This document shows, piece after piece, positions 44,421-54,006 of a stretch of DNA of 64,000 nt (position 1 is its first letter; each line of letters starts with the position of its first letter). The stretch comes from Saprospiraceae bacterium (GTDB taxonomy: Bacteria > Bacteroidota > Bacteroidia > Chitinophagales > Saprospiraceae): NCBI GenBank assembly GCA_028285085.1, contig JANQQI010000104.1:1-64000 (forward strand), given 5' to 3'. The position numbers and the translations under genes are program-made. The notes below the pieces were generated by a model that saw nothing but the letters and a program-made list of their open reading frames with translations, was not told where the DNA came from and searched no databases.

Positions 44421-46853
44421 ATGCCATATCGCTACTTTCTTTTGTTTATTAGTTTATACTTATTTCCTTCTTTGGCTATGGCCCAACCTGCCGACTGGAA
44501 GGAAGCCCATAAATCTATTATACTCTCACCACTCACCGAAGAGGAAAAAGCTGCAATTGTGGCTTCCAATAGTCGAAGTGATACGATCGATATTCTGAAC
44601 TTCGATGTCAATCTCGAAGTAATCGAATTTACGCCCGGTATTATTAGAGGTTGGTGTGGCGTGCGTTTCAGTCCCAAAATGGACGATGTAGATTATCTAG
44701 CGCTTGATTTATTAGAGCTTACGATCGATTCTATTACCATGGACGGCAATATGGTCAATTATGCCTACGATGGTCTCTTACTCGAGATTTCTCTGCCAAC
44801 GGTGATGAATACAGGAGATGAAGGAGAAGTCAAAGTTTACTACCACGGTGAGCCGGAAGTTGATCCAAGTGGTTTCGGTGGTTTTGATTTTAACAGTAAC
44901 TACGCTTATAATCTGGGGATCGGTTTGGCATCCAATCCGTACAACTTTGGCCGTAGCTGGCATCCTTGTTTTGATAATTTTGTAGAGCGAGCCACCTATG
45001 ATTTCAGTATTTTCACACAAGGTAATCGCAAAGCCTACTGTGTTGGAACCTTTTTGGAAGAAGCCGTCGTAACGGGTGATACGTTGGTTCGACGATACCG
45101 CATGGATAAGCCGATTCCATCGTATTTGTCCAGTATTGCGGTAGCTAATTATTCCGAAAGCAATATCGTGCATCAAGGACAATACGGTCCGGTTAATTTA
45201 CAGTTAATTGCCAAGACCCCTGACCTGAATGACATGGTCAATACTTTTGCTACTCTGGGAGAAGCCGTAGACGCACTCGAATACTGGTTTGGCCCATATA
45301 TCTGGGATCGGGTAGGTTTTATCACGACAGTAGTCGGTGCGATGGAACATCCAACAAGTATTGCGTATCCCGCTAGCGTCAGCTTAGGGGGCGATGATTT
45401 TCCCCACAGACGCCTGATGGCACACGAATTAGCCCATTGCTGGTTTGGAAACGTCGTCACGCTCAGTACGCCCGCTGATATGTGGTTTAAAGAAGGTAAT
45501 GCGGAATATGGTGCACACCTTTTCACAGAATATTATCTTGGCCGCGAAGCATTTATCGACCAAGTAAAAGATAATTTCCTGGGAGAAGTACTAAAGAGCG
45601 CACATTTTGATGATGATGGATTCCAGCCATTATCGGGCATTCCGTATGAACATACCTACGGTACGCACACCTATCGCAAAGGGGCATCCGTGCTTCACAA
45701 TCTTCGAGCTTATATGGGAGATTCGCTTTTCCGGGTTGGCCAACAGGCGGTTTTAAGTAATCTGGCGTTCACCTCTATCGATGCGGCGACTTACCGAGAT
45801 GAATTGATGGATGCCACCGGGTTAGATCTCAATTCCTTTTTTGATAATTGGATTTACGCTCCCGGATTTGCGGCTTATGAAATTGATTTGGTAGATATTA
45901 CGCCAAACGGCATCTCTTATGACGCCAGCGTTAGTATTCAGCAAAAGCTTCGTGCTGCTCCTGAACTACATACGGATACACCGATTGAAATCACCTTTAG
46001 AGAAGGTAATGACGGTGCGGTTTATACGACTCAAGTGATGGTGTCCGGCGAATTTACAACGGTAGATCTCGACCTTCCCTTCGAGCCTACCATGTGGTAT
46101 TTGAATGGTAATAACAAATTGAATATTGCCATGATGGATGATAGTCGAATGATTGCTAATACGGGGACTATTCCACTCGCTTTTGCTGAAGCACGTCTTA
46201 CAGTCAACGCTGTTCCTGAGGACTCTACCTTCTTCCGGGCGGAGCATTACTGGGTGGCGCCGGATGAAATTGGCAGTAATCCCTTTGAAGCAGACATTTC
46301 GGAAAACCACTACTGGCGCGTTATTGGTGATTTTCCTGCCGGTTTTGATGCGTCAATGGTGCTCCGCTATCAAGGGCAGTCCATGCCATATCTGGATGAG
46401 GATCTCGTGGGTACCACCGAAGACAGTATTATTCTCGTTTATCGCACCGAGCCTGGCGCACCTTGGGTTGAATTTGATGATTACGTTTGGAATCCTATTA
46501 TCAGTGTGACGGACGGACAGGGAGAAATGATCATTAATTCGGTCCGCCCGGGAGAATATGCCTTTGCCAATGGCAGTTTGCCCTTGGTCAGTACTAACGA
46601 TTTGAATCTATTACCGGGCATCGACGTATTTCCCAATCCAACAACTGATTATTTAGATATTAAAGTAGATGAGGATTTACAATTTGAGGCCTTACAATAC
46701 CAGATTTTTGATTTACTGGGCAGAACTGTACAGTCTGGTAGTTTAAATAATCGCATCGCACTTGGTCAACAGGCTAATGGCGTATACCTTTTGCAAATTA
46801 AAGAATCGGATGGCACCATTGTTGGTAGTCAACGATTTGAAATTTTGAAATAA
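44421..46853 (+). CDS. M1 family metallopeptidase (aminopeptidase) with type IX sorting domain
   Basis: This is an 810-residue secreted zinc peptidase. A signal peptide ends after PSLAMAQ (about 22). The M1 N-terminal beta domain follows, then the catalytic domain with GAMEH (306-310, the GAMEN exopeptidase motif with Asn to His) and the zinc site HELAH (335-339) with Glu358, exactly the HEXXH-x18-E spacing. The C-terminal 80 residues (VFPNPTTDYLDIKVD onward) are a type A T9SS sorting domain. It should act at the cell surface, trimming peptides from their N-termini. It has its own terminator downstream. Confidence 0.93.
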   Translation: MPYRYFLLFISLYLFPSLAMAQPADWKEAHKSIILSPLTEEEKAAIVASNSRSDTIDILNFDVNLEVIEFTPGIIRGWCGVRFSPKMDDVDYLALDLLELTIDSITMDGNMVNYAYDGLLLEISLPTVMNTGDEGEVKVYYHGEPEVDPSGFGGFDFNSNYAYNLGIGLASNPYNFGRSWHPCFDNFVERATYDFSIFTQGNRKAYCVGTFLEEAVVTGDTLVRRYRMDKPIPSYLSSIAVANYSESNIVHQGQYGPVNLQLIAKTPDLNDMVNTFATLGEAVDALEYWFGPYIWDRVGFITTVVGAMEHPTSIAYPASVSLGGDDFPHRRLMAHELAHCWFGNVVTLSTPADMWFKEGNAEYGAHLFTEYYLGREAFIDQVKDNFLGEVLKSAHFDDDGFQPLSGIPYEHTYGTHTYRKGASVLHNLRAYMGDSLFRVGQQAVLSNLAFTSIDAATYRDELMDATGLDLNSFFDNWIYAPGFAAYEIDLVDITPNGISYDASVSIQQKLRAAPELHTDTPIEITFREGNDGAVYTTQVMVSGEFTTVDLDLPFEPTMWYLNGNNKLNIAMMDDSRMIANTGTIPLAFAEARLTVNAVPEDSTFFRAEHYWVAPDEIGSNPFEADISENHYWRVIGDFPAGFDASMVLRYQGQSMPYLDEDLVGTTEDSIILVYRTEPGAPWVEFDDYVWNPIISVTDGQGEMIINSVRPGEYAFANGSLPLVSTNDLNLLPGIDVFPNPTTDYLDIKVDEDLQFEALQYQIFDLLGRTVQSGSLNNRIALGQQANGVYLLQIKESDGTIVGSQRFEILK

Positions 46854-46860
46854 ATTTATC

Positions 46861-46911
46861 AAAGCAACTTGCTGAGAATCAATAGAGTTGCACTCAGTAA
46901 GTTGCTTTACT
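46861..46911 (+). terminator. Terminator after the M1 aminopeptidase gene
   Basis: This is a 16-bp stem (46861-46876 with 46893-46908, one G-U pair), loop of 16 nt, starting 7 nt after the stop codon. The U-tract is short (CTTTACTTT), so termination may be partial. Confidence 0.7.
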
Positions 46912-46932
46912 TTATACACGAAAACCCAAAAA

Positions 46933-47313
46933 ATGGTAACTGAAACACGACTACACGACGCATTTGGTGAACTTATTTATTGTGTGGCTATCGCTGATGG
47001 TCTTATTGACGAACAGGAAAGTGAAAAATTGAAAGAGCTTTTGCAAGATCATCCATGGGGGGCTGCAGTTCAATGGTCTTTTGATTATGAAAAAAAGAAG
47101 CAACACAGCATTAAGGATACTTACGCAAAAGCGTTGGATACGTTAAAAGAAAATGGGCCGCATCCAGAATACGCTAGTCTAGTCTCAATAATGGAGCAGA
47201 TCGCAGAAGCAAGCAACGGTGTCGATCGAACAGAAGGCCGTGTAATTACAAACATGCAACAATCGCTTCGATCCCATTTCATTAACTACTTGAATGATAA
47301 CAAACTGCTTTAG
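46933..47313 (+). CDS. TerB-like small helical protein, 126 residues
   Basis: The frame is open from a TTG at 46888, but that start would lie inside the terminator stem of the preceding gene. The ATG at 46933 gives a natural 126-residue protein. It starts MVTETRLHDAFGELIYCVAIADGLIDEQESEKLKELL, which has the same DGxIDxxE helix-loop-helix as the TerB-like gene at 43769. The rest is helical and charged with an NGVDRTEGRVITNMQ segment. It is likely cytoplasmic. I recognise no specific family. A small stem-loop terminator follows at 47349. Confidence 0.68.
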   Translation: MVTETRLHDAFGELIYCVAIADGLIDEQESEKLKELLQDHPWGAAVQWSFDYEKKKQHSIKDTYAKALDTLKENGPHPEYASLVSIMEQIAEASNGVDRTEGRVITNMQQSLRSHFINYLNDNKLL

Positions 47314-47348
47314 AGCGTTTTTACTGTCAAAACACGACTATTCTCAAA

Positions 47349-47372
47349 AAAATGTCCTACGAAAGACATTTT
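47349..47372 (+). terminator. Stem-loop after the second TerB-like gene
   Basis: An 8-bp perfect stem (AAAATGTC/GACATTTT) with an 8-nt loop lies 35 nt after the stop. It is weak, as A-T pairs dominate and the T-tract is part of the stem. Confidence 0.45.
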
Positions 47373-47510
47373 AGTATCATCTTTGTAGAAGTAACCACAA
47401 AATGAGATTAAAGTTTATTCCGGTAGTTGCTAAAAGATGACCTCAGTTTTCAGCTTAGGAGTAGATGATAATCCATTAAAAACTGTTATTAACTCCTACA
47501 AAATGCTGAC

Positions 47511-48881
47511 ATGAGAATAATTAAACCCCAACTAATTCTTGTAGGCTTATTGTTCGTCTTTAGTTGTCAAAATGATGATGACGATACAATTACCGGCCCC
47601 ACCACTCCCAGTTTAGATGATGATTTAGTAGAAGCCATCGACTTTAGTTCTAACGGCGTTGGAAAAGACTTCTACGTCCTACCTGCTAGCGACGATTTCG
47701 GTGCGATCCCCCAGGATCCACTCAATCCGTTGACTGCCGCTAAAGTGCAACTCGGTGAACTATTGTACCACGAAACCGGCCTTGGCCTTTCGCCAATGCT
47801 CCCGGAAGGTGAGCAAACCTATTCTTGTGCCTCTTGTCACTTTGCCTCTGCTGGTTTTCAGGCTGGTCGATTCCAAGGCATTGGAGAAGGCGGCATAGGA
47901 TTTGGGCAGAACGGCGAAAGCCGCGATGTTAATCCTAACTACGCCGAGCTTGAACTAGATGTTCAACCCATTCGCTCTCCAAGTGCGATGAACGCAGCTT
48001 ATCAGGACGTTATGCTTTGGAACGGGCAATTCGGTGCCACTGGAACAAACGCTGGCACAGAAGCCAGTTGGACGCCCGGTACACCAATTGCAACCAACCA
48101 CCTTGGTTATCAAGGGATAGAAATCCAAGCTATTGCAGGTTTGCAAGTACACCGCATGGAAATTGACTCTTTTCCAGAAGTATTAGCCCAGTTAGGATAC
48201 GATTCGATGTTCGATCAGGTATTTTCGAACGTGCCACAAGATGAGCGATACAGCCGAGAACATACAGGATTGGCCATTGCTGCTTACGAGCGTACCCTCT
48301 TAGCTAACGAAGCGCCTTTCCAAAAATGGCTCAAAGGCGATGCTAACGCCATGTCTGATCAGGAAAAACGTGGTGCGATCCTCTTTTTTGGAGATGCGGG
48401 CTGTGCCAGTTGCCACAACGGCCCAGGTTTGAACTCCATGGAGTTCCATGCTATCGGGATGAACGATCTATTTGATTGCATTGAGCCGACCTTCAAAACC
48501 TTGCCAGATAATACAGAGAATTTCGGACGCGGTGGTTTTACCGGTAATCCAGAGGATATGTTTAAGTTCAAAGTTCCACAGCTTTATAATTTGGCAGATT
48601 CTCCATTCTTTGGTCACGGTGCCAGTATGCGTTCTATAAAAGCAGTCATTGAGTATAAAAATGCTGCTATCCCGGAAAATCCCGATGTACCAGCCACACA
48701 ATTGGCTGAAGGATTTGTTCCACTTGAATTGACCGACGCTGAGATCAATGACTTGACCATCTTCGTGAAGTTTGCTTTACGCGACCCGAATCTGGCGCGC
48801 TACGAACCGGAAAACTTGCCTTCTGGCAATTGTTTTCCATTCAACGATCCTAGTGCAGCTGCAGATTTAGGATGTGATTAA
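47511..48881 (+). CDS. Di-haem cytochrome c peroxidase / MauG-family lipoprotein
   Basis: This 456-residue protein has a lipoprotein signal (VFSCQNDDDD, Cys19) followed by an acidic tether. Two haem c sites are present, CASCH at 106-110 and CASCH at 298-302. The family region between them includes RSPSAMNAAY, EIQAIAGLQVHRMEID and GLAIAAYERTLLANEAPF. These are typical of bacterial CCP/MauG di-haem enzymes, which reduce hydrogen peroxide in the periplasm or oxidise a partner protein. The distal residues that separate CCP from MauG cannot be assigned with certainty by eye. It is single-gene, with a bidirectional terminator downstream. Confidence 0.9.
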   Translation: MRIIKPQLILVGLLFVFSCQNDDDDTITGPTTPSLDDDLVEAIDFSSNGVGKDFYVLPASDDFGAIPQDPLNPLTAAKVQLGELLYHETGLGLSPMLPEGEQTYSCASCHFASAGFQAGRFQGIGEGGIGFGQNGESRDVNPNYAELELDVQPIRSPSAMNAAYQDVMLWNGQFGATGTNAGTEASWTPGTPIATNHLGYQGIEIQAIAGLQVHRMEIDSFPEVLAQLGYDSMFDQVFSNVPQDERYSREHTGLAIAAYERTLLANEAPFQKWLKGDANAMSDQEKRGAILFFGDAGCASCHNGPGLNSMEFHAIGMNDLFDCIEPTFKTLPDNTENFGRGGFTGNPEDMFKFKVPQLYNLADSPFFGHGASMRSIKAVIEYKNAAIPENPDVPATQLAEGFVPLELTDAEINDLTIFVKFALRDPNLARYEPENLPSGNCFPFNDPSAAADLGCD

Positions 48882-48898
48882 ATTAAAATATTGATCAT

Positions 48899-48937
48899 AA
48901 AAAAAGCCTTGCTTCGATCGAAGCAAGGCTTTTTTAT
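48899..48937. terminator. Bidirectional rho-independent terminator
   Basis: This is a perfect palindrome with arms GCCTTGCTTC (48906-48915) and GAAGCAAGGC (48920-48929), a GATC loop, A-run before and T-run after. It lies between the convergent cytochrome peroxidase and FG-GAP genes and can serve both. Confidence 0.93.
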
Positions 48938-48953
48938 TTTAGGAGATGAAAAC

Positions 48954-51821
48954 CTATTGTACGACGAAGCGGCCGTTATAAGTCTTATCCGGAGTAGCTA
49001 CGCTAATCAGGTAAATACCTTTTGCGAGTTGCCCTACATTCATTTCGTGGACCAACTGGCCATTCACTGTACCTAAATCGTGGCGAGCCACTTGCTTACC
49101 GGCCAAGTCACTGATGATCACATCAACCTGCTCAGCTTGTAAGTCGAGGTTCAGGAATAACTCGCCAGAAGTTGGATTTGGATAAACTGAAACCGCATCA
49201 CTCTGTTCGATATTTTCCGTACCAACGACCAAAATCTGCGCTTCTACACGATCACTGATACAAACGAAGCCTTCCTGCTGGATTTCCCAATCGAAGAAGT
49301 AGTAATAACGCGTTGTATTTTCCGTAGATGATGTAATATCTACAACACCATCGATAAAATATTCATCGTAATTCACATTAGCATCACTACGCTGTAGGCG
49401 AGGACTATTGAAACCCATTTGGGTCACGTTTTGCTGCGTGTTAGTTCCAAGCACTAGATCAGTACCGACAGGAACATCGAAATTCAGATCAATACGCATT
49501 CCTTCTTCACCCGTTTCTGGAATCAAGATCGTCAATGATTGTAAAACAGCGCCACTCGCGTCTTGCAATTCGATAATACGTTCTGCTTCCGTATCTGAAT
49601 AAACTAAAACTGATTTCAATACAAATGGCTCGAAAGCATCGAAGACCGTACCGATGTTCCAAATATTACCACTATAGTTAGATCCTTGGTGTTCCGTTTT
49701 TCCAACGTATTCTTCTTCTAATTCGACGGTTTCATGGTTTTCTACCCAATAGCTTGTCGTTTCATTTACATTATTTACATCCAGACTTGGCCCCTGCGAA
49801 ATAGCAGTTCCACCGGTTGCGTCTTCATACCAGTATAATTCACCAGTTCCGGTTGCAGAAATCGTAACATTCTCACCGGGCGCCACTTGGATATCATTCA
49901 CCACTGGTACATCTGCTGTTTCAACTTCCACCGCAATTGGTTCTGATGACACGTCGCCACAAACCCCAGGTATCGTTACGAAATAATCACCAGGCTCTGT
50001 AACGGTAATCGTTTGTGATGTTTCGTTAGTCACAGACCAAGAATACTCATCAGCATCCGGAGCAGTCAATTCGACAGAACCACCTGCACAGAACAATAAC
50101 TCACCATCAACGGCAACCTCAGGAATGGTTTCTTCTACTTCAGTGACTTGGATGGACTCAGAAAGCAATGTGCAACCGCCGCCATCATCAATTAAGACGA
50201 AATAAAGTCCCGGCTCAGACACGGTCAAGGTATTAGAAGTACCTTCTACATTCCAATCATAAGAATCATAGCCTTCAGGAGCCGTTATGGTTACTGACTC
50301 TCCCGGACATAATTCCAGATCACCATTTACTTCAAGTGCGACTTGATCACCGCCACAACCACCTTCCACAACAGTCAAGAAGGTGTTAACATCAGGGCTT
50401 TGAATAACATCGGTATTCCCAGAAGGCCATTTAATAATCAAAGTTTCGATCATATCGTCCGTTCCCAAACCGAAGTGTTGAGTCGTACTGTTCATAATCC
50501 CGTAGCTCTCTCCGGCACGTACTTCACGAATTTGTACGCCCCAAGGGCCATAGATTTCTACGCGTGCGCCAATCGCATCACGGTTACTCTCTACACCGAC
50601 CAAGTTTACGGCAAAGAAGTTATTATCGTTACCATCGTTCATCCAAAGAATATCTTCTTTATCTGGATTAGGTGTGGTATAACCATTTGCATAAGAGGCA
50701 TAAATATCGAGGAAACCGTCGTGGTTCAAATCACCGATCGCGTAAGAGTGAATATCACTTCCATCAAATAAACCGGTTAATTCGGTGAAAGTATTGTCAC
50801 CATTGTTCATCATCATGTGCGCCGAACCACCAGAAATGAAGATATCTACGTAACCATCGTTGTCAAAATCACGCATTACCCCCTGCAATGGGAAGTTGGT
50901 TACACTCATTCCACTACTGTTCGTAATTTCAGTGAAATATCCACTCCCGTCATTTTCAAACAACTGATTTGAGAAGTCGTGATTGGTCAAAAACATGTCC
51001 ATATCACCGTCATTATCAATATCCTGAAAATCAGCAGTCCAAGATTGCCAGCCGATTTTCACACCGTATTCAAGTGCATTCTCCGAATAGCTTTCGTAGT
51101 TATCATTTACAAAGAGTGCGTTAATACGACGTGGATCCGCAACGTCACTTACGCCCTGACGGCATTTGGCAATGTACAAATCCAAATCACCATCATTATC
51201 AAAATCCGTCCAGATGCTACCGTAGTTTCCACTATTATCAGATTCTGGTGTGGTCGCCATATCGATCCAGTCATCGGCCATAGAAAATGTCCCATCACCA
51301 TTGTTACCAAAAATACGGCTCTCGGCGTTGTCATCGCAAACAAACGCATCCAACCATCCATCGTTGTTAATATCTGCGAAATTCGACCCCTGAGCAAAGA
51401 AGTTAGGGCCAGGCATTAAGCCCAAATCGAAATCTGTCCCACCGTTAATCGCAGTAATGATTTTAGTTTCATTGTAGTCACCGCACATGACGTCACCAAA
51501 GCCATCATTATTGACGTCTGCTGCGCAAATTGTCCATTGGCTTTGATTAGCAACGTCACCGTAAGTCAAAGAAGTAAACGTACCGTCTTCATTTTGAAAT
51601 TCAACGTTGAGCATTTTTCCATCACTCAAACGTACGATATCATCCAAGTTATCATCATTCATATCTAAGACGGCGATAGCCACCCCGCTGTGATGATCTG
51701 ATTCTGTCAAAAGTGAACTTTCATTGGTGAAGGATAGCTGGGCTTGCACGCTGAATGGTAAGCTGGCACATAGCAATAGCAAGCAAGCAAGAATAGCGTT
51801 CTGGGTGTAAATTCTTTTCAT
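48954..51821 (-). CDS. FG-GAP/VCBS and ASPIC/UnbV secreted protein with type IX sorting domain
   Basis: This 955-residue secreted protein has a signal peptide (about 1-28, ending QAQ). Residues 40-400 have at least seven FG-GAP/VCBS blades with Ca-binding loops of the type DxNxDGxxD (DMNDDNLDD, DVNNDGFGD, DINNDGWLD, DFDNDGDLD, DIDNDGDMD, DFDNDGYVD, DLNHDGFLD), expected to fold as a beta-propeller. An ASPIC/UnbV domain follows (GARVEIYGPWGVQIREVRAG, IKWPSG). Then come two Ig-like repeats with DEYSW/DSYDW cores and a beta-sandwich segment. The C-terminal type A sorting domain begins VYPNPTSGELFLNL. This is a surface adhesin-type or carbohydrate-associated protein. The ligand is unknown. Confidence 0.92.
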   Translation of the reverse strand: MKRIYTQNAILACLLLLCASLPFSVQAQLSFTNESSLLTESDHHSGVAIAVLDMNDDNLDDIVRLSDGKMLNVEFQNEDGTFTSLTYGDVANQSQWTICAADVNNDGFGDVMCGDYNETKIITAINGGTDFDLGLMPGPNFFAQGSNFADINNDGWLDAFVCDDNAESRIFGNNGDGTFSMADDWIDMATTPESDNSGNYGSIWTDFDNDGDLDLYIAKCRQGVSDVADPRRINALFVNDNYESYSENALEYGVKIGWQSWTADFQDIDNDGDMDMFLTNHDFSNQLFENDGSGYFTEITNSSGMSVTNFPLQGVMRDFDNDGYVDIFISGGSAHMMMNNGDNTFTELTGLFDGSDIHSYAIGDLNHDGFLDIYASYANGYTTPNPDKEDILWMNDGNDNNFFAVNLVGVESNRDAIGARVEIYGPWGVQIREVRAGESYGIMNSTTQHFGLGTDDMIETLIIKWPSGNTDVIQSPDVNTFLTVVEGGCGGDQVALEVNGDLELCPGESVTITAPEGYDSYDWNVEGTSNTLTVSEPGLYFVLIDDGGGCTLLSESIQVTEVEETIPEVAVDGELLFCAGGSVELTAPDADEYSWSVTNETSQTITVTEPGDYFVTIPGVCGDVSSEPIAVEVETADVPVVNDIQVAPGENVTISATGTGELYWYEDATGGTAISQGPSLDVNNVNETTSYWVENHETVELEEEYVGKTEHQGSNYSGNIWNIGTVFDAFEPFVLKSVLVYSDTEAERIIELQDASGAVLQSLTILIPETGEEGMRIDLNFDVPVGTDLVLGTNTQQNVTQMGFNSPRLQRSDANVNYDEYFIDGVVDITSSTENTTRYYYFFDWEIQQEGFVCISDRVEAQILVVGTENIEQSDAVSVYPNPTSGELFLNLDLQAEQVDVIISDLAGKQVARHDLGTVNGQLVHEMNVGQLAKGIYLISVATPDKTYNGRFVVQ

Positions 51822-51946
51822 TGTAAAACTTGGTTTATAATCTATAGAAATTGGATCAATTTTAGAATTGTCTAATATAGCCGTAATTATGTGGATTATT
51901 GTCCTCTAACACTCAAAGAAATAACAATTGTCAAATATTTAACTTA

Positions 51947-51981
51947 TTTGTATAAATCTATGTCTGACACCTTTAAATTTG
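51947..51981 (+). promoter_or_regulatory. Promoter candidate for the lipoprotein gene at 52002
   Basis: TAAATTTG at 51974-51981 fits the -7 consensus; TTTG at 51947-51950 lies 23 nt upstream, slightly far. The -7 element ends 20 nt before the ATG at 52002, which also argues against the longer upstream reading of that gene. Confidence 0.45.
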
Positions 51982-52001
51982 TGACACTAAAAACGACTAA
52001 C

Positions 52002-52457
52002 ATGAAAAATCTTCTACTGTTTTTACTGATCATCACGGTGGGGGCTGCTTGTCAAAGCAGCGAAAAACAGGCCGAAAATGCGCCGCCCAAGCCTAAAAAG
52101 GTACTACCCGTTGACGGAGTGCCGACCTTTCAAGTAGAAAACTATAAAGATAGCCTGGATCAACCACACAGTATTATTTCCGTGGTTATGGGCAATCGCA
52201 AAGTAAAGGTGGCTGAAACTATGAGCTGCGAAATGATTGCGAAAAAGGACTTTGGTGGTTTCCAGATTCCCGGAACTGCCCTGGCCGCATGTGGTGGCTG
52301 GTGGGCTGGCTCAGGAGATTATTTTTATATTGTGCAAACCGGTGAAGGAATCTATGATGTGATGCACGGTATCGCGGATGAAGCTAGTGAGTCCTCAGAT
52401 TATGGCTATAAGGTAATTATGAATATCAATGCCAAAACAGGCATTACGCCGATATAA
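52002..52457 (+). CDS. Hypothetical lipoprotein, 151 residues
   Basis: The open frame continues upstream to 51891, but ATG 52002 begins a proper lipoprotein signal (MKNLLLFLLIITVGAAC, lipobox cysteine 17) and a -7 promoter element lies inside the upstream extension. The mature protein has a Glu/Pro/Lys linker and a compact domain with two cysteines (MSCEMIAKKDFGG, LAACGGWWAGSGDYF) and a YDVMHGIADEASESSDYGYK segment. I do not recognise the family. It is convergent with the minus-strand gene at 52490. Confidence 0.68.
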   Translation: MKNLLLFLLIITVGAACQSSEKQAENAPPKPKKVLPVDGVPTFQVENYKDSLDQPHSIISVVMGNRKVKVAETMSCEMIAKKDFGGFQIPGTALAACGGWWAGSGDYFYIVQTGEGIYDVMHGIADEASESSDYGYKVIMNINAKTGITPI

Positions 52458-52489
52458 TTAACGGTATATCGATAATGGAAGAAGCTGGA

Positions 52490-53002
52490 TTACTTACGCT
52501 TCTTCCAAAATTTCCAGTTTATTTTTTTCTTTTTAGCTTTCACAAAGACGTAGCGCATACTAAGCGCACTTTGTCCCCGATAAAATCGGTCACCGTCAAA
52601 GACATTGAATATAGGCTTATAATCGAGCGACAGATTGAGGCGACCGAGTGTAATTTCAATTCCCGCTACGCCGGTAATCCCTGAATCTGCCCGACGATCC
52701 AATTCCTCGTTGGCGCGGTTAGCTAACCAGCCTTGATGAATACCTGCCCCAAAATAAACATTTAGGCGCCGGCCAAGAATCTTTTGGTGTTGCTCCAGCA
52801 GCACCGTTACGCGACCATGGTCTTGATTTCCAAGCGAGGTTTGCAGAATACCTTCAATCGTAAGATCTTTAAAAACCTTTTGTTGGGCGGTCAATCCAAA
52901 GCTATTTCCCAGGCGCACCCCGACTGCGGTCCGATATTTCTGCGCGGATAAACTAAGTGAAAAGGTCCCAATACAAATTAAAATTAGCATCAATCGTTTC
53001 AT
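52490..53002 (-). CDS. Outer-membrane beta-barrel-like protein, 170 residues
   Basis: This 170-residue protein has a signal peptide (MKRLMLILICIGTFSLSLSAQ). The mature part is made of alternating amphipathic strands (YRTAVGVRLGNSFGLTAQQ, LTIEGILQTSLG, VTVLLEQHQ, LNVYFGAGIHQGW, GITGVAGIEITLGRLNLSLDYKP, SALSMRYVF), as in small eight-stranded outer-membrane barrels. It ends in an unusually lysine-rich tail (KAKKKKINWKFWKKRK). The fold assignment is inference and the function is unknown. It is convergent with the lipoprotein gene and divergent from the methyltransferase gene. Confidence 0.7.
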   Translation of the reverse strand: MKRLMLILICIGTFSLSLSAQKYRTAVGVRLGNSFGLTAQQKVFKDLTIEGILQTSLGNQDHGRVTVLLEQHQKILGRRLNVYFGAGIHQGWLANRANEELDRRADSGITGVAGIEITLGRLNLSLDYKPIFNVFDGDRFYRGQSALSMRYVFVKAKKKKINWKFWKKRK

Positions 53003-53067
53003 AATTGCATTAACGTTCGCAGTTTTTCAGTTAGTATGTCCATCTTGCTGGCGGGGAAATTATAAAT

Positions 53068-53913
53068 TTGCCGAAAATCGAGTACAGCTTGTCACTTTTT
53101 GCTCAACTTACGGCCTATCTCCAATTCTATTTCGGTGCGACGACCAAGTATCGCATCCACTCCCCTTTTGTCGTCGATTTTGTTGAAAATATCTTCGAAG
53201 ATAAACGACAATACTACGCCTTTGAGCAGCTGGAGTTGCTCCGGCAAAGCCTACTAGCTAATAAACAACAAATTGAGGTCACCGATTTTGGGGCTGGATC
53301 CAGGACGGGACAAGGCGCCCAGCGTTCCATCCAGCAAATTGCACGCACTGCTTTGAGTCCGCGTTTTAGCAGTACCCTTTTATTTCGCCTGATCAATCAT
53401 TATCAGCCCCAGACCATGTTAGAAATGGGGACATCGCTAGGCTTAACGACGCTTTATCAACAAGCGGCCGCTCGTAGGGCTAATTTCATTACACTCGAAG
53501 GTTGTCCGCAGATCGCTCAAGTAGCTCAAAATCAATTCCGGGCTCAGGACGCGAATAACATCCAGTCCATAGTCGGTGAATTCTCCGAAACGCTTCCTTC
53601 GGCACTCAAGCAGTTAAAACGGCTCGACTACGCCTTCATTGACGGTAATCATCGCCTGGCTCCAACGCTTGATTATTTTGAGCAATGCTTGACCTATACC
53701 CACGAGGAAAGCATCATCGTGTTAGATGACATCTATTGGTCCAGAGAAATGCAAGAAGCCTGGATACGAATCAAGCAACATCCCAAGGTTACCCTGAGTA
53801 TCGACCTCTACCGCATTGGCATCGTGTTATTCCGTAAGGCACACAGCGAACCACAGCATCTTAAACTGGTCAAATGGTGGATGAAACCCTGGATTATGGG
53901 TTTTTTAAAATAA
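53068..53913 (+). CDS. Class I SAM-dependent methyltransferase
   Basis: This is a 281-residue Rossmann-fold methyltransferase. After an N-terminal extension (YLQFYFGATTKYRIHSPFVVDFV) common in Bacteroidota homologues come motif I MLEMGTSLGLTTLY (SAM-binding glycine loop), motif II ITLEGCP, and LDYAFIDGNHR near strand 4, which resembles the O-methyltransferase (catechol/caffeoyl-CoA type) group. There is no ATG in the first part of the frame. TTG 53068 is the first usable start after an in-frame TAG at 53032-53034, and TTG 53089 is the alternative. The substrate is unknown. Confidence 0.82.
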   Translation: MPKIEYSLSLFAQLTAYLQFYFGATTKYRIHSPFVVDFVENIFEDKRQYYAFEQLELLRQSLLANKQQIEVTDFGAGSRTGQGAQRSIQQIARTALSPRFSSTLLFRLINHYQPQTMLEMGTSLGLTTLYQQAAARRANFITLEGCPQIAQVAQNQFRAQDANNIQSIVGEFSETLPSALKQLKRLDYAFIDGNHRLAPTLDYFEQCLTYTHEESIIVLDDIYWSREMQEAWIRIKQHPKVTLSIDLYRIGIVLFRKAHSEPQHLKLVKWWMKPWIMGFLK

Positions 53914-53933
53914 AACGGCATAACAGCATAAAA

Positions 53934-53961
53934 AAACCGCCCCATAAATACGGGACGGCTT
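53934..53961 (+). terminator. Weak terminator after the methyltransferase gene
   Basis: A GC-rich imperfect stem of seven positions with one mismatch (53937-53943 with 53952-53958) carries flanking A- and CTT-runs. It lies about 20 nt after the stop. Confidence 0.4.
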
Positions 53962-54006
53962 CAATCGGTTTTAGGATTTATATAATGGGGGTATGATGGA
54001 TAACGA

